DNA of 34,923 nucleotides from Acidimicrobiaceae bacterium (GTDB lineage: Bacteria > Actinomycetota > Acidimicrobiia > Acidimicrobiales > Aldehydirespiratoraceae): positions 355,338 through 390,260 of the forward strand of contig VXTM01000021.1 of the NCBI GenBank assembly GCA_009837445.1. The letters are read 5' to 3'. How positions within the stretch are numbered: the first letter of the stretch is position 1; each line of letters starts with the position of its first letter. The notes beneath the pieces are model-generated. The model worked only from the letters and a program-made list of their open reading frames with translations. It did not search any database and was not told the origin of the DNA. This document shows, one piece after another, positions 1 to 8,384 of the stretch. The position numbers and the translations under genes were made by a program.

Positions 1-1
1 G

Positions 2-1606
2 CTGCGCTACTGCCCCGAACGACCCGTCACCCGGGCAGAGATGGCGACCTTCCTGGCACGCGCCTACGTCCCCACGATCGATATGGCCGGCATCGAGCCC
101 GTGGTGACGGTCGATGTGGGCGACAGGAGACCGACGGTCGGTCACCCCACCGGCATCGCCGTCGCGGTCACAGATGTCGACGGCATCCCGTTGCCGGGCG
201 CGAGGCTGGAACTCGTCGTCGACGGCGAACTTCGTGACATCGCGATCGCGGACGGCGACGGGCGGGCGACCTTCACCCTCGACAGGCCCACCGGCCCGGC
301 CAACGAGGGCGGCTACGACTCCATCCAGGTGCAGGTCGCGACCACCGATGTCGTGTCGCGCCCGACCGGTGTGTTCTGGCAGCCGGACGAGTCCCGCCGC
401 ATCACCATCTCGGTGAGCCCCGACTCGTCGCACTCGGGCAAGGTTCGGACCATTACGGCGCAGGTGGTCGACGGCAATACCCCGATGGCGGGTCGGACGG
501 TGGAGCTCCACATTGACGGCACGCTCGCCGGGCGGGCTCCAACCGACGACGACGGCACCGCCACGTTCACGCTCCGGAAGCAGGTGCACGGGCCGTTCGA
601 CCTGGCCAAGGTCGTACTGGTCGGCGACCGCAGCGTCGCGAGCAACGAGGTGCTCATCAGCTGGCCCCTGAGCACGAGAGGCGTCCACGGCTCCAACGAC
701 TGGGAGATCGTTTGGCGCGACGAGTTCGGCGGCACCTCGCTGGACGCATCCAAGTGGAGAGCGATCAACAACTGCCCGCCCGTGTACCTCGCCTGCGACA
801 CCGACCGGCCTGAGAACGTCGAGGTCTCCGACGGATTGCTGCGCCTGCGATCACTGCGCGAGCCTTACGCGGGCACCAACAAGTGGACGGGCAGCGGCAG
901 TCAGTTTGGTCCGCTGACGAGCTTCACAGAGGGGGACTTCCTTCAGAGGGACTTCACCGCTGGCCGGGTGGACAGCACCCGGGACTTCACCTACGGCCGG
1001 TATGAGCTGCTCGGCAAGCTGCCGCAGGGGCACGGGACCTTCTTCGCGTTCTGGATGCGGCCGCGCAACTCCGAGTACGGTAACGACGCGGCCGGCGGGG
1101 AGATCGACATCGCCGAGGGGGCCAACATCGGCCGGGGCGGCAACCGCCGGGGTCAGATCGACGCCCAGCTTCCGGGCGACGGATGGGGCGTCCACCATGT
1201 CGTCCACATGGGATACCCCTTCACCAACCCGTTCACGCTGACCAACCTGCCGGTCAACCCGGCCGAGTCGTTCCACTTGTACGCGGTCGAGTGGGACACC
1301 GCCTCGATCCGGTTCTACGTGGACGACGAGCGGGTCCTGACCGTGCCGCAGAGCGACTGGTTCTCGCATCCCAGAGACGACGAGGAGCCGGTGGAGAACC
1401 CGTACGCGCCGTTCGATCAGCCCTTCTTCATCGTCATCAACAACACCATCGGCAACTGGGCCCTGGAGACGTGGCCCGGCAACCAGGTCCCCGACACCAC
1501 CGTGTTCCCGGCCGAGTTCGTCGTGGACTACATACGGGTCTACGAATGCCGCCCGCCGGCGGGCACCAGCGTTCCCGGACCAGGGCAGGGCTGCGAGACA
1601 CCCTGA
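2..1606 (+). CDS. SLH-anchored GH16 glycan hydrolase, 5' partial
   Basis: The reading frame is open to the left edge, so the start lies outside the window. The first visible residues (RYCPERPVTRAEMATFLARAY) are the end of an S-layer homology repeat; the ATG at position 41 is inside this repeat and is not a real start. Two Ig-like beta-sandwich repeats follow (about residues 20-115 and 118-210 counted from that Met), each with a D-G/D-D-G-x-A-T-F-T strand. A GH16 domain (about 218-505) opens with WRDEFGGTSLDASKW and carries the catalytic EIDIAE motif with both acidic residues. GH16 enzymes cut beta-1,3 or beta-1,4 glucans and galactans. SLH repeats hold proteins on wall polymers, so this is likely a surface-displayed hydrolase that trims the glycan made by the downstream genes. 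The substrate cannot be read from the sequence. Confidence 0.9.
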   Translation: MRYCPERPVTRAEMATFLARAYVPTIDMAGIEPVVTVDVGDRRPTVGHPTGIAVAVTDVDGIPLPGARLELVVDGELRDIAIADGDGRATFTLDRPTGPANEGGYDSIQVQVATTDVVSRPTGVFWQPDESRRITISVSPDSSHSGKVRTITAQVVDGNTPMAGRTVELHIDGTLAGRAPTDDDGTATFTLRKQVHGPFDLAKVVLVGDRSVASNEVLISWPLSTRGVHGSNDWEIVWRDEFGGTSLDASKWRAINNCPPVYLACDTDRPENVEVSDGLLRLRSLREPYAGTNKWTGSGSQFGPLTSFTEGDFLQRDFTAGRVDSTRDFTYGRYELLGKLPQGHGTFFAFWMRPRNSEYGNDAAGGEIDIAEGANIGRGGNRRGQIDAQLPGDGWGVHHVVHMGYPFTNPFTLTNLPVNPAESFHLYAVEWDTASIRFYVDDERVLTVPQSDWFSHPRDDEEPVENPYAPFDQPFFIVINNTIGNWALETWPGNQVPDTTVFPAEFVVDYIRVYECRPPAGTSVPGPGQGCETP

Positions 1607-1647
1607 GCGCGCACCGGTAGCCGGCATGGTCGGTCCGTGCCGCATCC

Positions 1648-1653
1648 TATGAT
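1648..1653 (+). promoter_or_regulatory. Candidate -10 box (TATGAT) for the first ABC exporter
   Basis: TATGAT lies 10 nt before the ATG at 1664 and no Shine-Dalgarno sequence separates them. This would give a leaderless or nearly leaderless mRNA for the permease gene. No convincing -35 box was seen. Confidence 0.4.
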
Positions 1654-1663
1654 CACGGCGACT

Positions 1664-2509
1664 ATGGCGGTCAACCACACCGACCCCTCCGCTCGGCCCC
1701 TGCGGCTGTCGCCCGCGGCCCGCACCAGCGCGAGGCTGGTTCGCAGTTTCGCGGAGCGCGAGACCAAGGCGCTCTACAAGCGCAACGTGCTGGGCTGGCT
1801 CTGGTCGCTCCTCAAGCCGTTGACGACGGTGGCGGTCTACAGCCTGGTGTTCGGCGTGATCTACCGGGCCACCGCGCCGCCCACCGCCAACGGCCAGGCC
1901 GAGGTGTTCGCCCTCTACCTGTTCTCCGGGCTGGTGGTGTGGAACGTCTTCTCCACCATCGTCAACGGCTCGATGCGCTGGATGGACGGTGTGAGCGAGC
2001 TGCGCAAGAAGATCTACTTCCCCACCGAGACGGCCCTCATCGGAGGCGCGGCCGCCACCCTGCTGCAGAGCAGCCTCGAGGCCCTGGTGCTGGTGTTGAT
2101 CATGACGGTGCTGGCCAACGTGTCCTGGACCCTGGTCTTCCTTCCGGTGGCCATGCTGCTGGCCGCCATGTTCGCGCTCGGACTCGGCTTCGCGGCCGCG
2201 ATCGTCAACGCCCGCTACCGCGACATCCAGCACCTCACCACCATCGTCTTGAGCGTCGGGTTCTTCATGGTGCCGATCGTCTACACGCCCGACATCGTGC
2301 CCGACAGGGCATACGGCCTTCCCGTGGCCCGGATCGTCGAGTTGAACCCCCTCAACTCTGTCATCGCGGTCGCACGAGACGCTGTCTACTTCCTAGAGAC
2401 TCCCGACCTCGCCGACCTGGCCACGGCCGCGGCGTGGGCGATCGGCACCTTCGCGATCGGCCTGGCATTCTTCCGCCGCCGGTCAATGGCCATAAGCGAG
2501 GAACCGTGA
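1664..2509 (+). CDS. wzm: ABC-2 type polysaccharide export permease (Wzm-like)
   Basis: This 281-residue membrane protein has about six hydrophobic segments and the typical ABC-2 opening (KRNVLGWLWSLLKP) found in O-antigen, teichoic acid and capsule export permeases. The ELRKKIYFPTE loop after TM2 and the ELNPLNSVI stretch before the last TM fit the same family. With the following ATPase it would move a lipid-linked glycan across the membrane. I chose the ATG at 1664 because a TATGAT box sits just upstream; GTG 1637 and ATG 1649 are in-frame alternatives. The stop overlaps the start of the ATPase gene (GTGA), which suggests translational coupling. Confidence 0.88.
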   Translation: MAVNHTDPSARPLRLSPAARTSARLVRSFAERETKALYKRNVLGWLWSLLKPLTTVAVYSLVFGVIYRATAPPTANGQAEVFALYLFSGLVVWNVFSTIVNGSMRWMDGVSELRKKIYFPTETALIGGAAATLLQSSLEALVLVLIMTVLANVSWTLVFLPVAMLLAAMFALGLGFAAAIVNARYRDIQHLTTIVLSVGFFMVPIVYTPDIVPDRAYGLPVARIVELNPLNSVIAVARDAVYFLETPDLADLATAAAWAIGTFAIGLAFFRRRSMAISEEP

Positions 2510-3264
2510 ACGAGCCCGCCCCAGCCCCGGTGCAGGCCGTCGAGGTGTCCGACGTCTCGAAGCGCTTCCGCCTAGAGCTCAACCGTCCGACCTCGGTCAA
2601 GGAGGCGGTGCTCAGCTTCGGCCGTCGCGATGTGCGGCACCTCTGGGCACTGCGCGACGTGTCGCTGGCCATCGAGAAGGGCTCGTTCTTCGGCCTCGTC
2701 GGACACAACGGCAGCGGCAAGTCCACGCTGCTGCGACTCATGGCCGGAATCCACCGCCCCACCAGCGGCCGGATCACGGCCCGGGGCCGGGTCTCGGCCC
2801 TGCTCGAACTCGGATCGGGATTCCATCCCGAGCTGACCGGACGTGAGAACGTGTTCCTAAACGGAGCCATGCTCGGACTCAGCCGGCGCCAGATGGCCGC
2901 CGCCATGGACGACATCATCGAGTTCAGCGGAGTCGGCGACCAGATCGACGCTCCGGTGAAGATCTACTCCAGCGGCATGTACATGCGTCTCGGCTTTTCA
3001 GTGGCCGTGAACGTCGAGCCCGAGATCCTGCTGGTGGACGAGGTCATCGCCGTGGGCGACGAGGAGTTCCAGCAGCGGTGCCTGCAGCACATGGAGCGCC
3101 TCCGCTCGGGCGGGACGACCATCGTGCTGGTCTCCCACGACACCGCACTCGTACGGGAGTTGTGCGATCGCGTCGGCTGGCTCGACGGCGGGCACCTCCG
3201 CTCCGTGGGAGATCCCGACGAGGTGGTCGACACCTACCTCGTCCATGCAACCGAACCCAGTTGA
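2506..3264 (+). CDS. wzt: ABC polysaccharide exporter ATPase (Wzt-like, short form)
   Basis: This 252-residue nucleotide-binding subunit has Walker A GHNGSGKST (66-74), ABC signature YSSGM (154-158), Walker B LLVDE (175-179) and switch His 211. It is of the polysaccharide-export type (RGRVSALLELGSGFHPELTGREN). It lacks the C-terminal carbohydrate-binding extension of E. coli O8/O9 Wzt, so it resembles KpsT/TagH-core proteins that do not read the glycan end. Its GTG start overlaps the permease stop. It should pair with that permease to export a lipid-linked glycan. The next gene starts 53 bp downstream. Confidence 0.9.
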   Translation: MNEPAPAPVQAVEVSDVSKRFRLELNRPTSVKEAVLSFGRRDVRHLWALRDVSLAIEKGSFFGLVGHNGSGKSTLLRLMAGIHRPTSGRITARGRVSALLELGSGFHPELTGRENVFLNGAMLGLSRRQMAAAMDDIIEFSGVGDQIDAPVKIYSSGMYMRLGFSVAVNVEPEILLVDEVIAVGDEEFQQRCLQHMERLRSGGTTIVLVSHDTALVRELCDRVGWLDGGHLRSVGDPDEVVDTYLVHATEPS

Positions 3265-3317
3265 GCGGCGCTAGGCTCCCGGCCCGGCGGGCGGTCAACA
3301 GGACGCGGGGTACCTCG

Positions 3318-5297
3318 ATGCCTTCCCATCCCATTCGTTTGCTGCTCGGTGTGATCTCGGTTGCCGCGGTCCTACTCTCCGCGGCCGCCGTGCCGGCATC
3401 GGCTCATCCCCACGGACCGACCGACGACGACTACACCTTCATCGGGGGCGGATGGGGGCACGGGACCGGATTAAGCCAGTACGGCGCCCTGGGACGGGCC
3501 GAAGCTGGACACACCTACGACGAGATCCTCGCCTTCTACTACGACGGCACCACCCTGACCACCGATCCCAGCCTGGTTCCCGACGATGTCGACGTGCGCA
3601 TCGCGATCCACAGCACCACCGTCTTCAGACCCACCGGGCTGCTGACGGTGTCCATGGACGGCCGTTTCCTGGACACCACCGCCAACACCCTGACCGTGCG
3701 CCGCGGCAACGGCGGCTGGCACATCAACTCCAGCAACATCGACTGGTGCCGGGGCTTCTGCAGCGGCACGGTGCTCACGGTGGACTTCGACGACGGCGAG
3801 CCCGTGAGGGTCTCCAACACATCCAACGGCACCGAGCGCTACGCCCACGGCCAGTTCCAGTTGACTCCGGCGGCCGGAGGCGTGGCCAACTGTGGCCGCC
3901 AGAGCTCCAACCAGTACTGCCTGGTGATCGGCGAGCTGACCATGCAGCGGTACCTCTACGGCCTTGACGAGATGCCCCACTCCTGGCCGGCCGAGGCGCT
4001 CAAGGCCCAAGCCGTGGCAGCTCGCAGCTACGCCACGGCCATCATGCGGGAGCGCACCGGCTGGGCCGCCCCGTTCGATCTTTATGCTTCGACTCGAGAC
4101 CAGGAGTACAAGGCCTGGGACTACGAGCAGGAGCCCGGCCACGACGCCTGGACGGACCAGGTGGACGCCACCGACGACACGGTACTCACCCACCAGGCCA
4201 CCAACGAGGACCCGCCCGAGGTGATCGTCGGCTACTACAGCTCGTCCAACGGAGGCCACACCGCCGCCAACGAGGAGCCCCGCCGGGACTTCGTGCCGTA
4301 CTTGCTGGCCAAGCCCGACCCCTTCGACGCCGCACCCGACGCCAACGGCGACCCCCAGAACGCCACCCACTCCTGGGAGCGCACCTACACCACCGATCAG
4401 ATCAGCCAGTGGCTGGCCGACTATCCCTTCGCCGACCTCGATGTGGGCGACATCGTCGAGATCTATATCGCCAGACCCGGACCGTCGGGCCGCATCGACG
4501 ATGCCCTGGTGACGCTGGTAGGAACCGATCGCACGACCGAAGTGCGCAACGACAACGACGAGCCATACGGCTACCGCTTCTACTACGCGCTGGTGCTGGG
4601 GTGCCGGAACACGCCGGGCTGCCGGCCCCCGCTGTCGACCAAGCTCATGCTCCAAGGCTCCCACACCGACAACGGCTACAACGTCCACACCCTCCCCTTC
4701 ACCGATGTCGCCTCGAACGCGCCCTACGCGGAGGCAGTCTCGTGGATGCTCAACAACGAACTCACGACGGGCACAACACCCACTACGTTCTCACCGGAGC
4801 AGTCGCTCACTCGAGCCGAGTTCGCCACGTTCCTTTGGCGGTTCGCGGGTGAACCCGAAGCCGTGGACGGTGCGTTGACCTTCGATGACGTCGAGCCGGA
4901 GAGCTACTACTCGGAGGCGGTGGGGTGGATGGTCGACCGGAACATCACCCTCGGGTGCAGCACGGACCCCGTGGTGCTGTTCTGCCCGAACGAGCCGCTC
5001 AGGACATCGCAGGTCGCGACGTTCCTGTGGAACTTCGCGGGACGCACTTACAGCAACCATCCCGTGCCCTTCACCGACATCGGGATAAACGCCTACTACC
5101 TCGAGGCCACCCGCTGGATGGTGGAGCACCGTCTCTGGGTTGACGAGTTCTTCAATCCCCCCGTGGACCCGGCGAACTTCAACCCGTATGACAGCGTGAA
5201 CCGAGCCCGGATAGCGGTGTTCATCTGGCGGCTCGCGGCGACGCCCGGTGCATTCGACACCGGGGTGGAACTGCCGGCCTTGATGCGATCCCCGTGA
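3318..5297 (+). CDS. Secreted SpoIID/LytB-domain protein with three SLH repeats
   Basis: This 659-residue protein has a clear signal peptide (basic start, hydrophobic core, ASA cleavage site at about residue 29). The SpoIID-like core contains GWGHGTGLSQYGA (about 45-57) near its N terminus and MPHSWPAEALKAQAVAARSYA around 219-239, with Glu226 at the position of the catalytic Glu of SpoIID lytic transglycosylases. Three SLH repeats start at about Phe461, Phe522 and Phe585, each with an E-A-x-x-W-M helix and an RAEFATFLWR-like motif. SpoIID enzymes cut glycan strands of peptidoglycan from which stem peptides have been removed. With SLH anchoring, this is probably a wall-remodelling enzyme held on the surface, not a sporulation factor. 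The start follows the signal peptide; an AGGACGCGGGG stretch upstream may act as ribosome binding site. Confidence 0.88.
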   Translation: MPSHPIRLLLGVISVAAVLLSAAAVPASAHPHGPTDDDYTFIGGGWGHGTGLSQYGALGRAEAGHTYDEILAFYYDGTTLTTDPSLVPDDVDVRIAIHSTTVFRPTGLLTVSMDGRFLDTTANTLTVRRGNGGWHINSSNIDWCRGFCSGTVLTVDFDDGEPVRVSNTSNGTERYAHGQFQLTPAAGGVANCGRQSSNQYCLVIGELTMQRYLYGLDEMPHSWPAEALKAQAVAARSYATAIMRERTGWAAPFDLYASTRDQEYKAWDYEQEPGHDAWTDQVDATDDTVLTHQATNEDPPEVIVGYYSSSNGGHTAANEEPRRDFVPYLLAKPDPFDAAPDANGDPQNATHSWERTYTTDQISQWLADYPFADLDVGDIVEIYIARPGPSGRIDDALVTLVGTDRTTEVRNDNDEPYGYRFYYALVLGCRNTPGCRPPLSTKLMLQGSHTDNGYNVHTLPFTDVASNAPYAEAVSWMLNNELTTGTTPTTFSPEQSLTRAEFATFLWRFAGEPEAVDGALTFDDVEPESYYSEAVGWMVDRNITLGCSTDPVVLFCPNEPLRTSQVATFLWNFAGRTYSNHPVPFTDIGINAYYLEATRWMVEHRLWVDEFFNPPVDPANFNPYDSVNRARIAVFIWRLAATPGAFDTGVELPALMRSP

Positions 5298-6634
5298 GGA
5301 CTGCTGGCGACACGAGACCCGCAACCCCGATCCTGCGAAGGCTGGGATTCCGTTATCTGTATGTGATCGACGCCGTCACGCTGCTCGGGCTCATGGCCGC
5401 GATCACAACCGTGCGCTTCGGGCTGGACTGGCCCACCTATCCCCTGTCGCACTACGCGGTGGGATTCGCCATCGCCGCCGGGCTGCACATGGGCATCTAC
5501 TACTTCGGAGGAATGTACGAGTACGAGCAGCGGCTCGGCCGGCCTCCCTGGCTACCGAGGGCGACGCTGCTCACCCTCCTGGCGGTTGGGGCCGACGCCA
5601 CTGTCACCCTGCTCACCGGCCGGTACCTGATGCCGCGGGGGAACCTGGTGATCCTCGCCGTGGCCGCGAGCCTCGTCGTGTCGTTCAACCGCTGGCTGGC
5701 CCGCAGCGTGAGGACGCGCCGATTCGGGAAACCCCGGGTACTTCTCATGGGAGAGCCCGACGACGTCCAGGCTGCCCGGCGACATCTGGGAGACTCGGAG
5801 CCGGCCGCCGCGATCGCGGGCGTGTCCGAGGATCCTTCCGACATCGTCGCGGAGGTCAACCGCACTGGGGCAACCGATCTGCTGCTGCTCTCAGGCCAGC
5901 CCCTCGACACGATCTACCCGGAGCCTCTCGGCCATCTGGAGGGCCGCCGCGTCGGCGTCTACCGGCGCATCACTCCCTCGGACACCCTGCTGGGGCTGCA
6001 ACGGACCCGCCAGATCGGCGGGATGCCCTTCGTGGCGCTGAGAGCGCACGCCCTGCCGACCTGCCGGCTGCGTTTCAAGCGCCTCCTCGATCTGGTCTAC
6101 CTGCTGGTGCTGGCCCCTATCGCAGTGCCGCTGGTTGCGGTTGTCGCCCTGTACGTGCGGGTCCGGGCCGGTCGCGGCGTGCTCTATCGCCAGGAACGCA
6201 TCGGTAGGAGGGGTCGAGCCTTCACGATGCTCAAGTTCCGGACCATGGAGCCCGGCGCGGAGCGTTCCGGGCCGGAATTGGCCGCCGCCGAAGATCCGAG
6301 GGTGATCGACGGCATGGGCTGGCTGCGCCGGACCCGGCTCGACGAGCTCCCGCAGCTGTGGAACATCCTCGCCGGTGAGATGTCGCTGGTCGGCCCCCGG
6401 CCGGAGCGGCCGGAGCTGGTTGCCCTACTCGAGGAGAAGATCGCCGGATACGGACGGCGCCACGACATCCCTCCCGGAATCACCGGGCTCGCCCAGACGG
6501 AGGGCCACTACCAGACCGACGCCGCCTACAAGCTGGGCCACGACCTGCAGTACGTAGTGAACTGGTCGCCGGTGCTCGACTGGGAGATCATGGTCAAGAG
6601 CGTCCTGGTAATGGCCCGCCGATCGGGTCGATGA
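5294..6634 (+). CDS. Polyprenyl-phosphate sugar-1-phosphate transferase (WbaP/ExoY-like, long form)
   Basis: This 446-residue protein has four N-terminal membrane segments (about 18-120), a soluble Rossmann-like middle and a C-terminal bacterial sugar transferase domain. That domain shows the entry helix (RFKRLLDLVYLLVLAPIAV), YRQERIGRRGRAF, KFRTM, RRTRLDELPQLWNIL and GEMSLVGPRPERPE, all hallmarks of the phosphoglycosyl transferases that load the first sugar phosphate onto undecaprenyl phosphate. It is probably the initiating enzyme of the glycan made here. The GTG start overlaps the stop of the upstream SpoIID-SLH gene (GTGA), and its own stop overlaps the next start (ATGA), so the three genes are tightly coupled. 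Confidence 0.92.
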   Translation: MRTAGDTRPATPILRRLGFRYLYVIDAVTLLGLMAAITTVRFGLDWPTYPLSHYAVGFAIAAGLHMGIYYFGGMYEYEQRLGRPPWLPRATLLTLLAVGADATVTLLTGRYLMPRGNLVILAVAASLVVSFNRWLARSVRTRRFGKPRVLLMGEPDDVQAARRHLGDSEPAAAIAGVSEDPSDIVAEVNRTGATDLLLLSGQPLDTIYPEPLGHLEGRRVGVYRRITPSDTLLGLQRTRQIGGMPFVALRAHALPTCRLRFKRLLDLVYLLVLAPIAVPLVAVVALYVRVRAGRGVLYRQERIGRRGRAFTMLKFRTMEPGAERSGPELAAAEDPRVIDGMGWLRRTRLDELPQLWNILAGEMSLVGPRPERPELVALLEEKIAGYGRRHDIPPGITGLAQTEGHYQTDAAYKLGHDLQYVVNWSPVLDWEIMVKSVLVMARRSGR

Positions 6635-7662
6635 ACAGTTCGCCCGACGGCCGCGACGGCCTGCCCCACGTGTCGGTGGTGGTGCCCGCCCGGGATTGCG
6701 CGGAGGTGCTCGGAGACTGCCTCAGCGCGATCGGCGCGCAGACCTACCGTGGCCCGATGGATGTGACCGTGGCGGTGGCGCCGAGCCGCGACCTCACCCG
6801 GCAAGTGCTGGCCGCGCCCTGTATGGAGATTCCGCTGCAGGTCGTCGACAACCCCTCGGGAACCACCCCAGCCGGCCTGAACCTCGCGGTGGCCGCCTCA
6901 AAGGGCGCCATCGTCGCCCGCGTGGACGCGCAGTCGCGGGTGCCGCCCGACTACATCGACAGGGCCGTGCGCACCCTGGCCAGCACCGGCGCAGCCAATG
7001 TGGGCGGCGTGCAGCGCCCGATGAGCTCCGGCGGCCTGCAGGGTGCGATCGCAGCCGCGATGGCGTCGCCCTTCGGTGGCGGACCGGCCGCCTTCCGCCG
7101 GGGCCATCGGGCCGGTCCGGCCGACACCGTGTACCTCGGTGTGTTCGACCGCGATGCGCTGGAGTCGGTCGGAGGCTTCGACGAGACCCTCGAGCGCAAC
7201 CAGGACTACGAGCTCAACTGGCGCCTGCGCCGGCAGGGCCACACGGTGTGGCTCGATCCGAACCTGGTAGTGGACTACGTGCCACGCGCCGACTACGCGG
7301 GACTGGCCCGCCAGTACTTCTCCTACGGGACCTGGAAGCGGAGGATGCTGATGCGCCACCGGCGATCGCTGCAGCTCCGCCAGCTGGCCGCCCCCGCTCT
7401 GGTGGCCGGCCTGGCCGCCTCCGCGGTCGAGTTGGCCCGGGGACGCCTGCGGGGAGCGGCGGTGCCCGCCCTCTACCTGGCGGCCTGCGCCATCGCCGCA
7501 TGCCGGCTGGGGCGCGGGCTGTCCGGCTGGAGCGACCGGATGCGGGCGGCGGGCGCCTTCATGGTGATGCACCTGTGCTGGGGCGCGGGCTTCCTGGCCG
7601 GCCGCGCCCACCTTTCTCAGCCCGACGAGCGGGAGCGGCTCGAGGAAAGGGAGTCCAGGTAG
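6631..7662 (+). CDS. GT2 family glycosyltransferase, ExoA-like, membrane-anchored
   Basis: This 343-residue protein starts with a GT-A fold (HVSVVVPARDCAEVLGDCL). The metal-binding region reads ARVDAQSRVPPDYI, like the RVDAHS motif of the succinoglycan glycosyltransferase ExoA, and the acceptor region has ERNQDYELNWRLRRQG. The C terminus (about 250-320) carries hydrophobic segments that would hold it on the inner face of the membrane. It likely adds one of the first sugars after the initiating transferase, with whose gene it overlaps by 4 bp. The last 46 bp overlap the 3' end of the opposite-strand ABC ATPase gene; its C-terminal tail is mostly Arg, Glu and Ser as a result. Donor and linkage cannot be told. 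Confidence 0.87.
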   Translation: MNSSPDGRDGLPHVSVVVPARDCAEVLGDCLSAIGAQTYRGPMDVTVAVAPSRDLTRQVLAAPCMEIPLQVVDNPSGTTPAGLNLAVAASKGAIVARVDAQSRVPPDYIDRAVRTLASTGAANVGGVQRPMSSGGLQGAIAAAMASPFGGGPAAFRRGHRAGPADTVYLGVFDRDALESVGGFDETLERNQDYELNWRLRRQGHTVWLDPNLVVDYVPRADYAGLARQYFSYGTWKRRMLMRHRRSLQLRQLAAPALVAGLAASAVELARGRLRGAAVPALYLAACAIAACRLGRGLSGWSDRMRAAGAFMVMHLCWGAGFLAGRAHLSQPDERERLEERESR

Positions 7663-8384
7663 GCCGACACGACCTCTCCCGGCTCGCCCACGGCGCTCAG
7701 CACACCGTCGTCAAGCCAGGCAGCCCGGTGGCAGGAGCGCTCGATCTCGGCCATGTTGTGGGAGACCAGGACCACCGAGCCCGCCGCTTCCCGCACCTCG
7801 TCGATCCGTCTGGCGCTGCGTACCCGGAAGTCCTCGTCGCCAACCGCGAGAGCCTCGTCGATCAGCAGGATGTCGGGTATGCGGGCCGTGGCGATGGCGA
7901 AGTTGAGTCGAGCCCGCATTCCCGACGAATAGGTCCGCATGGGACGGTCGATGGCGTCCCGCAGGCCCGCGAAGTCGATGATCTCGTCCATCCGGCTCTC
8001 GATCTCGGCTCGGGTGAAGCCCAGGGCCAGACCGCCGATCAGGATGTTCCGGCGCCCCGAGAGCGCGGCCCGCAGAGCCGACGACACCCCCAGCAGACTG
8101 GGTCGGGACCGTCCCCGGATGGTGCCCGACTTCAAGGGAAGGAGGCCGGTCATGGCCGCCAGCAGAGTCGACTTCCCCGAGCCGTTGGCCCCGATCAGGC
8201 CCAGCGTCTCCGACTCGTGGAGGTCGAGGGTCACACCCCGCACGGCTTCGATGGTGCTGAACTGCCGGCGCAGTCGCCCCTGCGAGAAGTTCTGCTTCAA
8301 GCCCGCTCTCGGATCCTCGTACACCCGGTAGTGGACGTGAACGTCCTCGACCCGCACGGTGACATCCGCCGGCGGCCCGGTCAT
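7617..8384 (-). CDS. Second ABC polysaccharide exporter ATPase
   Basis: This 255-residue ATPase has Walker A GANGSGKST (65-73), signature YSSGM (152-156) and Walker B ILLIDEALAVGDEDF (about 171-185). The KQNFSQGRLRRQF stretch and the short length without a C-terminal binding domain place it among the polysaccharide/polyol-phosphate exporters (RfbB/TagH-like). Its ATG overlaps the stop of the permease gene (ATGA), so the two form a unit. It differs clearly in sequence from the first ATPase at 2506-3264, so this is a separate exporter and not a recent copy. Its 3' end runs 46 bp into the convergent GT2 gene. Confidence 0.9.
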   Translation of the reverse strand: MTGPPADVTVRVEDVHVHYRVYEDPRAGLKQNFSQGRLRRQFSTIEAVRGVTLDLHESETLGLIGANGSGKSTLLAAMTGLLPLKSGTIRGRSRPSLLGVSSALRAALSGRRNILIGGLALGFTRAEIESRMDEIIDFAGLRDAIDRPMRTYSSGMRARLNFAIATARIPDILLIDEALAVGDEDFRVRSARRIDEVREAAGSVVLVSHNMAEIERSCHRAAWLDDGVLSAVGEPGEVVSAYLDSLSSSRSRSSG

